Below, one piece after another: positions 10,425 through 21,520 of a DNA stretch of 40,941 nucleotides. The position numbers and the translations under genes were made by a program. Origin of the DNA: Lichtheimia corymbifera B2541 (taxonomy: Eukaryota; Mucoromycota; Mucoromycetes; Mucorales; Lichtheimiaceae); contig JNEU01000828.1 of NCBI GenBank assembly GCA_000697475.1, positions 1 through 40,941 of the forward strand, written 5' to 3'. The notes under the pieces were generated by a model. It did no database searches. It was not told the origin of the DNA and was given only the letters and a program-made list of their open reading frames with translations. Within the stretch, counting starts at the first letter, position 1; each line of letters starts with the position of its first letter.

Positions 10425-11657
10425 TCAAGCTGTATCCGAGACTCGTGTACAGGGTTCAACTTCTTTTGCTTTCATGCTACATTGGGACAATTCAGGACTT
10501 TCAGGAAGAGGTTGATCTTGATCGACAACACCATTATCACTGGAAAGAAAAACTGCAGGAGGAGGGGATTGAGACAAGGATGACATTGTGGTGATCTGTG
10601 CTGCTGGCTCTTGTGGTGTATGAGCCAATAATGGGTTGAGATGAAGTCGGCTCCGCTGATTTACAATTGCCTCTTGCTGATGATGCTGATGATGATCCAT
10701 GTTGTCTGTACCAAGCAAGGGCCAATTTGGAAAAGAAAGAACAGCATCACAGATATTAATATCGCTACTACTATTACCACCACCTCGATATGCCTCAGCA
10801 AGATGACGGTCGTGGGAAGAAGAGAATGACATTGTGTCACCTAGTTGGTGCCAAGATGTTGGTGGTCCATGCGGCAACTGCAAAAAAGCGTCATATGATC
10901 CCAATTGTTGTCGTTCTCGATAGGATGCAAGCAATGTAGAATCAGTGCAATTTGTGTTGTTCCAATACAATGAACTTGTGGATAAGGAAGAAGAGGGTGA
11001 TTGTTGACGTTGTCGAACACGGATTCGCTTGCTTAATTGTGTGGTAGTGATATGATGTCGAGAAGAAACAGGATTCTGATCACTGGTTGTTGTCAATGAT
11101 TGGATGGGGTGAGGTTGGGATGGTGGTGTATTATCACACGTGGTGGTGGGTGTTTGTGCTATGGATGTCTTACGTCGACCAGCAACAGAAAGAGGCAATG
11201 AAGGCACGAGGTGTAAATGACGATGTGGATCCAAGGACATGACACGTGGCAATGTAGGCGGCCCATTATCTTCTTTTCGGTCCGAAGAGGAGGGGTTTAT
11301 TGTTGGTGGAGGAAATGCATCCACTGTGCCTTGTGCCTCCAATACATGCTTCACCCATAGAGAAAGGCGCTCTTGTACCGTATTAATGTCATCAGCACCT
11401 TCATAACAAAGATCTACGCGCATCAATTTTGGCAAGCTAGCATTTCTACTATTGCAATCCATGTCGTTGGGAATAATATCGAAAGCGAGCCCTGGGGCAA
11501 CATGGTATCGAGCAGCAACACCACGTTCGTAAATATCAAGCAAATCATTTGTTATGGGGCCGGGTAGAGTGACCCAGTTGCCGTTGCCAATATACAACCG
11601 AAATTGTCGTTGATGATGAAGACGTTGTTCCTTGCTTTTTGGGATTTTGCTACTCAT
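10425..11657 (-). CDS. Ser/Thr/His-rich protein of unknown function
   Basis: Single-exon frame of 410 aa from the Met at 11657. The frame is open upstream to a Met at 11726 (433 aa), but a TATA-like TATAAAAA at 11767-11760 lies so close to that Met that the internal start, followed by MSSKIPKSKEQRL, is more likely. The N-terminal ~115 residues look folded (FRLYIGNGNWVTLPGPITN, YERGVAARYHVAPGLAFDII, LMRVDLCYEGADDINTVQER). The rest is low-complexity, with His/Thr/Ser/Pro runs and scattered basic patches, and is probably disordered. No family was recognised. It is divergently arranged with the GDI gene (566 bp between starts). It could be a regulatory protein restricted to this fungal group, but that is only a guess. 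Confidence 0.7.
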   Translation of the reverse strand: MSSKIPKSKEQRLHHQRQFRLYIGNGNWVTLPGPITNDLLDIYERGVAARYHVAPGLAFDIIPNDMDCNSRNASLPKLMRVDLCYEGADDINTVQERLSLWVKHVLEAQGTVDAFPPPTINPSSSDRKEDNGPPTLPRVMSLDPHRHLHLVPSLPLSVAGRRKTSIAQTPTTTCDNTPPSQPHPIQSLTTTSDQNPVSSRHHITTTQLSKRIRVRQRQQSPSSSLSTSSLYWNNTNCTDSTLLASYRERQQLGSYDAFLQLPHGPPTSWHQLGDTMSFSSSHDRHLAEAYRGGGNSSSDINICDAVLSFPNWPLLGTDNMDHHQHHQQEAIVNQRSRLHLNPLLAHTPQEPAAQITTMSSLSQSPPPAVFLSSDNGVVDQDQPLPESPELSQCSMKAKEVEPCTRVSDTA

Positions 11658-11759
11658 GATGATGACGACAATAATAGTGCTGGAGCCTGTTGACAACAAG
11701 TTGTTCTGGTGGAAAAGGAGGAACAAGACAAGATCTTGCTCTTGTCCTGGTCGAATGAC

Positions 11760-11767
11760 TTTTTATA
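11760..11767 (-). promoter_or_regulatory. TATA-like box of the Ser-rich orphan gene
   Basis: On the minus strand the sequence reads TATAAAAA, about 33 bases upstream of the first possible ATG (11726) and about 100 upstream of the second (11657). Its position favours the second ATG as the real start. Confidence 0.45.
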
Positions 11768-12137
11768 CATGAATTTGGGTGGTGGCATTGTTTGTTTGGA
11801 TACATATGCATTGACATCAGGGTCTCATTCATAATTACATCTACTACTACGCGACAATCAACTTATTCAGGCACATGGCGATCTACTTGGAAAAGACTAT
11901 GTGCATTACTGCGGACTCGAAAGATGATACACGATGCTGTGGGGTGTTTTTGGACAACAAGGCTCAAGAGTACGTTACCATTTACAGTATCAAAGATCCC
12001 TGGTGCTCCTCTCCACGTTCAGTGCATCCGTAAAAGGCATTAACCCGGGGGCTGAGAAAACGTGCATTACTGTGTGTATCACGTTTTCTAAACCTACTCA
12101 ACCCAGCACCATGGTTGACAGCACAAGCAACCCACCC

Positions 12138-12146
12138 TTTATAAGC
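12138..12146 (+). promoter_or_regulatory. TATA-like box of the GDI gene
   Basis: TTTATAAGC lies about 80 bases upstream of the GDI start codon. It is followed by a pyrimidine-rich leader (CTTTCTTTCTTCTTTTAC) typical of a fungal transcription start region. Confidence 0.45.
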
Positions 12147-12223
12147 TCATCCTTCACACGTTTCCATGGCCCCTTTGCTTTCTTTCTTCTTTTACTTTTC
12201 ACAACCAAATACTTCTTCACACG

Positions 12224-13991
12224 ATGGTAAGTCCCATTCTCATATCCTCATCTCCCATCTCATTCACTCACGCACGCAATCAACACGTTCAGGATGAGCA
12301 ATACGACATCATTGTTCTTGGCACTGGCTTGACCGAATGCATTCTCTCGGGTATCTTTTCTGTTGAAGGCAAAAAGGTCTTGCATATGGACCGTAACGAC
12401 TATTATGGTGGTGAATCTGCTTCGCTTAATCTTAAGCAGGTAGTGTCATATTTGCCCCCATTTCAATGCATATCAATGGCTGACTCGATGCATAGTTGTA
12501 TGCCAAGTTCCGCCCTGACGCCGAGGTGCCTACTGACTTGGGTCGCGACCGCGACTACAACATCGACTTGATTCCCAAGTTCATGATGGCCAACGGAGAA
12601 ATTGTGCGTTTCTTGACCCATACCGATGTCACTCGTTATCTCGAGTTCAAGCAAATTGCTGGCTCCTTTGTATATCGCGATGGCAAAATCTCAAAGGTCC
12701 CTGCTAGTGAAACCGAAGCTATCTCTTCTCCTCTTTTGGGCATGGTTGAAAAGAGACGTTTGCAAAAGTTCTTGGAATTCATTCAGAATTGGAAGGAGGA
12801 TGATGTCTCTACACATGAAGGCTTCGACTTGGATAAGGATACCATGATCAAGGTTTATGAGAAGTTTGGTCTTGAACCTGGTACCCAGGACTTTATTGGT
12901 AGGTTATTATAGGAGACATAAAGTGACATCCCGAGGAGTGTGTTTGTGTGTCTCACAAATGCATGATTTTTTAGGTCACGCCATGGCACTTCACTTGGAT
13001 GATGGTTATCTTGAAAAGCCTGCTCGAGAGACTATTGACAAGATCATTCTTTACGTTGCTTCCATCGCTCGTTACGGCAAGAGTCCTTACATCTATCCTC
13101 TCCATGGTTTGGGTGAATTGCCCCAATCCTTTGCTCGGTAAGTTGTTCTCGTGACACCCCTACTTTGCGCCCCACACATACACTTACACACACACGCACA
13201 CACACACACACACATTCGTATCATTTATCCTTCTCCGCTCCATCCTCTCCTCATTCACACTTCACCCCTGTCTCTTGCTTTCTTGTTCGATGTATATACT
13301 TATTCAATGTCATTTTTAGTTTGAGTGCTATCTATGGTGGTACCTACATGCTCGATCGTGCTGCTGATGAAATTGTTTACGAGAATGGTGTCGCTGTTGG
13401 CGTCCGATCTGGTAACGAGGTTGCTCGTGCAAAGCAAATCATCTGTGACCCATCCTATGCAAAGACCTTGGTCAAGGCCACTGGTAAAGTCGTCCGTGCT
13501 ATCTGCTTGTTGAAGCACCCTATCCCCAACACTGGCGATGCCGACTCTGTCCAAATCGTCATTCCTCAAAACCAACTCAACCGCAAGCATGATGTTTACG
13601 TTGCCTGCGTTTCCAGCAACCACAATGTGTGCCCCAAGGATATGTACCTTGCTATTGCTTCCACTGTCGTTGAGACTGATGATCCTGAAAATGAAATCAA
13701 GGCTGGTTTGGATTTGATGGGACCCATTCATGACAAGTAAGTATTATTTGGTCTCCTCTCCTTTATTAAGATACTTATGTGTTACATTGCAGATTTGTTT
13801 CGGTGTTGGATTTGGAAGAGCCCCTGGCTGATGGCACCTCGGACCAAGTCTTCATCTCTCGTTCATACGATGCTACCTCCCACTTTGAATCTGTTTGCGA
13901 TGATGTAAAGAACATCTACCGTCGTATGACTGGCTCTGACCTTGTTCTCAAGCAAAGACCCACCCAAGATCAAGATCAAGCTGATGCTTAA
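12224..13991 (+). CDS. gdi1: Rab GDP-dissociation inhibitor
   Basis: Extracts prenylated, GDP-bound Rab GTPases from membranes and recycles them through the cytosol. It is essential for secretion in yeast (GDI1/SEC19). Six exons join in phase: 12224-12226, 12293-12439, 12496-12898, 12975-13137, 13320-13736 and 13793-13991, for 443 aa, close to the 445-450 usual in the family. The N-terminal [16 protein letters not shown] is the dinucleotide-fold motif shared by GDI and [22 protein letters not shown] and [17 protein letters not shown] are the conserved Rab-binding and core regions. The first coding exon is the ATG alone: the donor GTAAGT follows it directly and exon 2 begins GATGAGCAATACGAC. 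Intron 1 is 66 nt and open in frame. Intron 4 (182 nt) contains a CA microsatellite. The gene is convergent with the fasciclin gene. Confidence 0.97.
13172..13214. repeat. CA microsatellite in GDI intron 4
   Basis: An imperfect (CA)n run interrupted by TA and GC steps lies inside the fourth intron of the GDI gene and probably explains why that intron is longer than its neighbours. Confidence 0.85.
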
Positions 13992-14184
13992 ACAACCTAT
14001 CCCCTTACTTTATTCCCCCCATCCCATCTCAAACCCAACACAACAACATCATCCGTTAGGTTCCCGTTGCCTATATCTCCCACATTCGTCTAACCTTATT
14101 CATCACCACAATCCAATTCCCAAACACAACAGCATAATAATACTTCTTTTTTTCTCATGGTCTTTATACAATATCGTTGTTGAA

Positions 14185-16770
14185 TCATGTTGAAATACTA
14201 GTATAGCCCAATCGTCTACGTGTGTAAATCTTGTAGCCGATAAAACCACATCCACCAGCGATTGATCCAATGATAAGTGAAAGTACAACCACCAAAAAGA
14301 TAGACCATCCAAATGGCAATCCGAAAAAGCCGCGATGTACGGGAATCAATACTGCATCGATAAGAAGCACACCACCATTGGTTGAGTCGTAGGTTCTACC
14401 CATTCCTCGTACACGAGCAGGCACAGCACCAGATTGATCCTTCACGCGAATAATCATATCGCCATCACCTTCTTCTCTAAAGATGACCTTATCAACATCC
14501 GAAAGCAGGCTTGGGTATTCAGAGTCCTTGTTGCTTGACATTGTCCATTCATTCTTCCATGCCATGGGCACCAGATGTAATTTGGCAAGCCGCTCTAATG
14601 CATCCTTGTCTTGTAACAGCGCATCGAGATCAATATGTGCAAAGGCAGCATCGGTAGGTACTAGCACCACATAATCCGTCTTGTTGAGCGTGCTCATTAA
14701 TCCTGTTTGCTCAAGCACCTCCATCATTGTCTTGGCTTCGACACCAACCATGAGATCGCGTGCTGTGATGCGTACATAATCTGGCACTTGCACCTTGTTA
14801 AGTTTGTGGACTACGCCGTTGCTAACAAGCAAATCTGTTTCGCCAATAACAGCTTCCTCAGCAGAAGGGAAGGGTCGGCTCACCACAAGCTCATTGTCCT
14901 TGCTTCCAGGTCCAACACGTATGGTAGAATCTGCCAATGTAGGCACTTCATGTGCATATTCTCGAATATCCTCAGCATATAGTAATCCTCGAATCACGTG
15001 GTATCGAAGCACATTTTGCAGCTGATGCTTGCCGGATGAATGCATCAAAAATTGAGCCACCAATCCAAGGTTGTGAAAAGCGTCGTTGCTTGGTGCAAAC
15101 ATGGTAATCCCGCTGCTATGCTTGACTTCCTCAGCAACACCAGAGACATACAGCGTTGCGATAAATGTTGACATTTCAAGATCCACAACCAGCTTGGATA
15201 GGAAACTGCCAGGTAATGAAAGTGGCTCTGATATCTCATAAATCGTGTTGCCTTGCACAGACACTATATGCCAATGAGTAATCTTATTAAGCTCTCACTC
15301 ATCATAGATACGTACCAGGATCTTGTAAAACCCGTGAATGGGAAAAGCGTATTGATCGACCCATTGCATGTACTCCTTCTGCCTCTACCAACACCGGTAC
15401 TCGTTGTGGTGCACCAGCAAGATCATTCGATAGGAATTCAGTGCGTAATAAGGATCCGTCGACAAGTTGATCAGGAGGCATGGATCCGGTTAATATATGA
15501 TAGCTGAGCCAATTGCGTTTGTAAATGTTGGGTATCATGTCTTCATTGATGTCTTCGTTGCCAGGCGCCAAGAAGGTGTACTTTTGGTTGTTGTCATTGT
15601 CATCCATGTAATGATCGAGGCCATATTCATCCAGTAGCGAGACAAACTTGGTTGCATTGACTCCGTATAAATATTTGCGTGATGTAAATACAAGCGATCC
15701 TGGGGCAAATGCATCATCCAGTTCATGAATAACACCTGTAGAGCCAAGAAAATTATCAGTGACCCGTATCCCTTGGCATTTTAGTTTCCACGCTACCCCC
15801 TATCTCTCTCACACACACATACCATTGGCTGCCAAGATATCCGTGCTTGTCACTGATACTCCATTGACCGTGATTGCATTGTTCTTATCAACAGCGATGG
15901 AAATGTTCTCCCCGTTAAGCGTCTTAACTGAATGATTTTCGATGAGTCAGTGGATAGCATTATACTTGAGTGATGTACTCACACGTTGTCTTTCCACTAG
16001 GGAAATCGCTTGCATAGTTCGGTTCTTCCAATATCATGTACTTGAGAAAAGTAGTCAAATCCTTCTTGCCATAATCAGATGTCATGTAGGCTTTCTCCAC
16101 AGGGTTGAATGGGTTGAGGACACTTTGTCGAGAAACAAACATGGTGAATGGGCGAGCCTCGTTAAGCACCTTGGTAACACCAGTCTTGTCCAGCAATCCA
16201 TGGAGTTCTTCATTGTTCAACAATGCATCGCCTATAGATTACATGTCAATATCGCTCCTCTCATATAGAACTAATGAACATACCTAATGTTGGCGGTGGC
16301 ACCAGGACCTTATTAATCACTTGAATGTATGTCTGGTTATTGACGTAAAGATCCTTGTCGATAATCTCGGCACCATTGATGTATGCTTTGCCACGCCCCT
16401 TGCCAAGGTTGCCATCCTTTGTAACTTTGATACGTTGTCCAGGGTGATCCTTGCCAAGCATGCCATCTCGAACATAGAGCGACTCCAGTATCTGACCATG
16501 GGAAAAGTCTTGGCCCACCATACCAACCGGTAGCAAGTGATATAGCAACATTTCGCGAGTAACTTCGCCTTCGTATTGTTGGAATGCGTCATTGTCGGGT
16601 GCAAATAGAGTGCCTGCCTCTAGGCTGTTGACATCGGGTACCAATCGATTGCGTTGTAGTGATTCGATTAACCTTCCGAAGCGGGCATCTTCAGAGAGGA
16701 CATCAATGATGGTTTTATATGCGAATGCTGGACAGAGAAAAGCAAGAACAAATATTGATAAGAGGTGCAT
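14185..16770 (-). CDS. Multi-fasciclin (FAS1) membrane glycoprotein
   Basis: Predicted secretory-pathway or vacuolar adhesion-type membrane protein. Five exons join in phase: 16770-16284, 16231-15983, 15927-15823, 15735-15316 and 15263-14185, for 779 aa. A signal peptide (MHLLSIFVLAFLCPAFA) is followed by what I read as five FAS1 repeats: about 18-162, 163-290, 291-435, 436-590 and a weaker one at 591-725. FAS1 signatures include TLFAPDNDAFQQY, ANGVIHELDDAF, YTFLAPGNEDI, ITMFAPSNDAFHNL, SNGVVHKLNKV and YVVLVPTDAAFAHI. A single membrane helix (WSIFLVVVLSLIIGSIAGG) comes near the C-terminus with a short basic cytosolic tail (KIYTRRRLGYTSIST). The layout resembles yeast YLR001C, a vacuolar fasciclin protein of unclear function. 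It ends 193 bp from the convergent GDI gene. Confidence 0.93.
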
Positions 16771-17350
16771 GATGTGTAGTTGTGTGTGTGCGTAGTTATG
16801 TATAAAAGAAAGAGAAGTGGAGAAAGGAGAAGATAAAGCTCAACCAATCTTATGCAGACGAGCAAGGAGTGAACTGAATGCTTTACCGAGAGAGCGTTGG
16901 GGGGGTGTTAATCCTTTATTGGTCCGCACGGTATCATAACTACATCATAAGTAGGATGACCTATTCTCGCGTGGTTTACAAATGAAAGGTCCTCGTTACT
17001 GCTGTTGGTGCCCATGAAATGCAATGCACAAATCCAACCATAGCTCGTCAATCATGCATAGACGCACTTTATTGACACCGACCACCAATGAGCTTACACA
17101 CATTATCATATGATCGATACATATACACTGCACGCCACACGCCATATCAGCTATTCAACCTTTATCCATATCGAGTTAAGAGTATCTTTGCGGTCTCGAA
17201 CATACCCCGACGCCTATCGATCCCCAACCATGAACAGCTTCACCAATCCATAAACACACACAACACAACATGCTGAAACGACATGTGATAGATAATAGAT
17301 AAAGGGAACTTTTTTTCGAACAAAGAAAAAGATACAAATAAATGTTGGCC
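16771..17350. other. Intergenic region upstream of the fasciclin gene
   Basis: These 580 bases separate two minus-strand genes: the fasciclin promoter at the left and the 3' end of glycogen synthase at the right. A TATAAAAG is present at about 16800 but on the strand opposite to the gene. No additional gene was seen. Confidence 0.5.
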
Positions 17351-19867
17351 TCAATGCTGTCGCTGCTTTTTGTCTTCCAGGGTCAAATTGTTAAGGGTAG
17401 CAATATCACCTTCCTGCAAGAGTTCTTCTTCTCTGGATGCATCAGCGTTACGTCTCAATGCTGGAAACTCCTTGAGACGAATAGGAGCACGGTCTTCATC
17501 TTCATCATCCTCTTCATTTTGGTCAAAGTATCCATTTAGCTGACGACGTAAACGCGGGCTTGCAGGAGCGGAGAGCGGCTTGGGAATTTTCATAGGGATC
17601 GGCATAATATCCTCTTCATCCTCATCATCATCAAGGAATGAGTCGGGGTATACACGTCGTAAAGCCAGCTGACGTGCCTTCATATATTCAAGACCCATTC
17701 TCTTCCAATCAAGGAGATCAGAAAGACGCTCGGTACGATTTCGCTGATTGATACGTTGACGTCGTGTCTTTTGGCAGAATCGAAACATAAAATCGCATAA
17801 TTGTTGGATCGATTCCTCGATTGACTTGAGACGACGATCAACAATATAAATTCCATAATCTTCACAATTCTCTATATTTTCATCCATAAAGCATCCAAAA
17901 CCTGAAAGACTATCATGCTTATGTGTGAGATGTAATTCATCACTGACTGCTGGTTGCTTTGAATATACTCACTTTGTGGTCACGGAAGGCACACCCATGA
18001 CAGTACATTCGGCTGGTGTATATCCCCAAGGTTCATAATATGATGGGAAAACACCAAGATGGCATCCACGTACAAAATCTTCATAATCTAATCCAAGTAA
18101 TGGGTTATTGGCATTTAAGAACTCGGGGTGGAAAATGATCTTGACGCGATCTTCAGGCTTGTTGTAAAGTTGTAATCGCCTCAAATTATCAATGACCGAG
18201 TCCTGGTTGTCATCCACCATATTGTGCGTCACGATGGGAGGTAATGCAGATCGCTTGAGTGCAAACATGCGTCGCTTTAGGAGGACCTTGTCTTCATCTG
18301 ACAACCAATCCTTGGGATCAAGTTCCTCTCCACTAATCAATACCACACGTGAGCATGTTGGGCCTATATATAGCATAGCAAGGATTGCCCTTACCGCAAA
18401 GCACGTTCATAAATCTCACGTCCAATACGATCTTGTACATCGTTGACAGTTTCACGCAGCTGCTTGGTGACTGCCTGACCTTTGAGGGCTTCGACGTTAA
18501 AAGAATGAGTTGGTGCAGGCATGACAAGGAAGGTCACCACAGTGATGTTGGATCGGGCTGCTTTGAGTCGGTGATTGAGACCTGAGAGTAAAATTTTCTT
18601 CATGCATAAGCATGCTTGCAACCCGCTATCCAGTTTCATGATCCATTTCTACTTACGAGCAAGTGATTCCAACAGCATATCAACACCCTTGTTTCTAAAC
18701 TCGTATCGTCCTGCTGTGAAAAAGTAGACCGTGTTCTCCAAATCAAAGTCGTAATGACCATAAAAGTGACCACGTACAAAGTCATGGATCTTTTCCTTGT
18801 TGAGGGCATGCTTGTTTTGAAACTCATGGACAGCCGAGAATTTGACCACGTTCAATCCATTCGGCAACACACCGTCTATATCGATGAGAATATATTAGCC
18901 ACTCTATGTTCAAACGTTTCAGGTAAACATGCATACCTGGTTTTCTCTTGAGCAAATGTTCGCTTTCATAGGCAGTGATATGGCTCACGGTGGTGAAAAC
19001 ATCTGCACAATGTGCTGATGCACGCTCAACACAGTAACGATGATAGATACCACGATCGCCTGCTTCCTTGTCCACATTAAAGTTACGCAGGTTGTTGTAA
19101 AAGTCAACTGATCCTGCACACAAGTAACGACCCAGCAAGGTGGCATGAGTAGTAAAGATGGTGGTTACGTCAATGCGACGGCTCTTGCATAATGGAATTG
19201 CAACACCGGCTTGCCATTCATGGAAATGAGCAATCACCGTTGGGCTTCTCATCATGGCAGATGATGATGCTTCTGGGTCAGCACTGAACTATGAAAATGG
19301 TTTTATATCAATATGCCGTCATTATTATTCCTCACTTTCCAGCAACTGGATCACTTACTTTGGGTGCCAAATCACCCAGGAACCATGCAACAAGATATCC
19401 AAAAAGGATCGAGTTGTTCATCTCAAAATCGTGCTCAGGGCTAGGAATGCCAGCTGCACGCCAAAGATCACCTTTCCACTCATCAAGCTTATGAGTTACG
19501 CTGGCTGTATCAAAAAGCAAAACATAGGGAGCGCCTTCCACAAGCCATCGTCCAAAAAGATAACGCACCCCTTGACCCGCCATCATTTCTAACGTGTCCC
19601 TGATATGGCCTGCTGGTGGTTCAAGCGACTCGACCTCCATAGGTGCGCCTGCTGATAGTGGACCGATCAAGCAATATCGATCACCAAACTCATGTACCGT
19701 CACAGGAACCTTGGTTTTGATAACGGTATAAATGCCGCCCACTATGATTCATTGTTGCCGTGTCAGCCTCTTTATAGACGATGATGGTAACAATGAAACA
19801 TACCTTTGTTTGCAACCTCCCATGCAATCTCAAAGAGTAATGGGTTATAGACGTCTCGCTGTGGCAT
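17351..19867 (-). CDS. gsy1: Glycogen synthase (GT3 family)
   Basis: Transfers glucose from UDP-glucose onto glycogen in the cytosol. Seven exons join in phase: 19867-19804, 19741-19359, 19288-18937, 18875-18657, 18581-18395, 18332-17973 and 17909-17351, giving 707 aa, matching yeast Gsy1/2. Visible motifs are the N-terminal [66 protein letters not shown], the catalytic EPWGYTPAE, and the arginine cluster [23 protein letters not shown] segment (here [18 protein letters not shown]) that senses glucose-6-phosphate. The C-terminal [13 protein letters not shown] resembles the phosphorylated regulatory sites of the yeast enzyme, followed by an acidic low-complexity tail. Regulation by glucose-6-phosphate and phosphorylation is therefore expected from the family. 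Confidence 0.97.
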
Positions 19868-21520
19868 GGACTATGTTTTGTTGGGGAGGGAAGGAAAAGA
19901 AGAAAAGAGAAGATTGCAATCGAGTGGGAAAAAATTGGCAGTGACCTGTATTTAAGCAATCCCCATTACAGCTCTCACACACACTCACACACTCACCACA
20001 ATTAGTGCACAAGATCGCAAAAGACAGAGAGAAGGTCCCCATTTTACCCCATCGTCCCACAGCTTGTCCTCTCGATTTTTGGAAATATCGGGTTTGATGT
20101 GCGAGACGAGGTTCTTATCAAGTAACGATCCCATTTTGGTGTAACCTATTCCCACATTGTTTCGGGGATCATCTTCTACCCTCGCCCACATACATACACA
20201 CAGCATTTACATCCACGTTTATTACCAATCCAATCCAAGGTGATCAATAGATCCAATATAATACGTTGTCTTGAACGTCAAAAGTCATTCTTGGTGTGGT
20301 GCGAGTGTAATAAAAAAAGCGGGAATAGATTGGGTTGCTCATCCGCTCTCCCCAACATCTGTTTTGAGGCACAGACCAACAATGCAACCAAACACCGACA
20401 TGCATATCCAAAACAAGAAAAACTCCATCCATCTCAAAGAAGGTTTCCTTTTATGCTTGAGCCCTTTATCGTTGCGTGTTGAATCTTCCAAGCTGATGCA
20501 GCACTTGGTTGTTCATAGCTTTGTGCACCAAATGGCGGCGATAATAACATGAGCATAGCTGGTGCTGACGTGATGCACCAATAGCAAGACATCTTTTTTC
20601 TACGACTACTCCTCTTAATAACACCATGCCTTGATCTACTATCATAAAAAGAGCATCCTTCTCCAAACATACATTGACTACTATACGAGTACATTGGTAA
20701 GGTATATATACCTGGCATGTGTAGTGGATGCAACGCCTCCCCTAAAGGCCATAAGCCTGCACATGTTTAAGTGTACTTGGAGAGCACACGGTAAGGATAG
20801 TAAGCGTTTTTTGATACCATCACTACTTCCAGTACTTAGGCTATACTCAAATATGGGCTTGATTTGGCATTGCAGTTATCCAATGTATATAAATCATAGT
20901 AGTATGAAACGTAAACTGGCTGATGCAGATGACTGGTGATGCATCATGCAATTGGTGTGATGCCTACCATCGTTACATTATACACGTTCTTAGAATTTCA
21001 GTTGCTGTGTATATAATGATCTGCCATTGTGCTTGATATAGCAATGACACATGGCTCAAAACCATGGTACACGTCTCCCATACCCATTAAAATGCAGCCT
21101 CATCAATGGTGGTGGTGAACCAAACATTTGGATGATCGGCTCTTTGTGCCACGGGACCTTTATGTTGTTGACAGTTGCCAATATGATAGTTGTCAAAACT
21201 TGCCATTAAATGGGGGGGGTGAAGCATGCACAGGAAAGAAAAAGGTCGTCCTTTCTCAATGGAAACATATATGGTAGGATCCGACATTGGTGATGTGTAA
21301 CGTTATCTTATCGTCGTTTGTTGATCAACCTTCATCATGGCTCGTTTTGGATCCTAAAAAGCGGCTGCGTGTGTATTTTAAGCTGGTGCCACAATCCCAG
21401 TTTACACATATTGGTCAATGGATGTTTTTACCATCATTCTCTTTCTTGCCCTCTCTCTCATCTTTCCTTTTTCTTTCATTATCTTGCTTTTCGAGTGCCT
21501 TTGGGATTACTAGTAATGCG
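19868..21520. other. Intergenic region between glycogen synthase and the seven-TM gene
   Basis: A divergent 1.65-kb gap. On the minus strand a TTAAATA at 19955-19949 sits about 85 bases upstream of the glycogen synthase ATG, and a short CA run lies at about 19976-19998. The right end has a long pyrimidine-rich leader (about 21435-21500) before the seven-TM gene. Short frames at 20240-20939 show no splice support or family resemblance. Confidence 0.5.

Noticed and set aside
12224..12571. Unspliced reading of the GDI start ([10 protein letters not shown]...)
   Set aside because: It is the in-frame read-through of intron 1. GDI family N-termini begin with the [14 protein letters not shown] sequence, so the spliced form is the primary call; the read-through is kept only as a finding.
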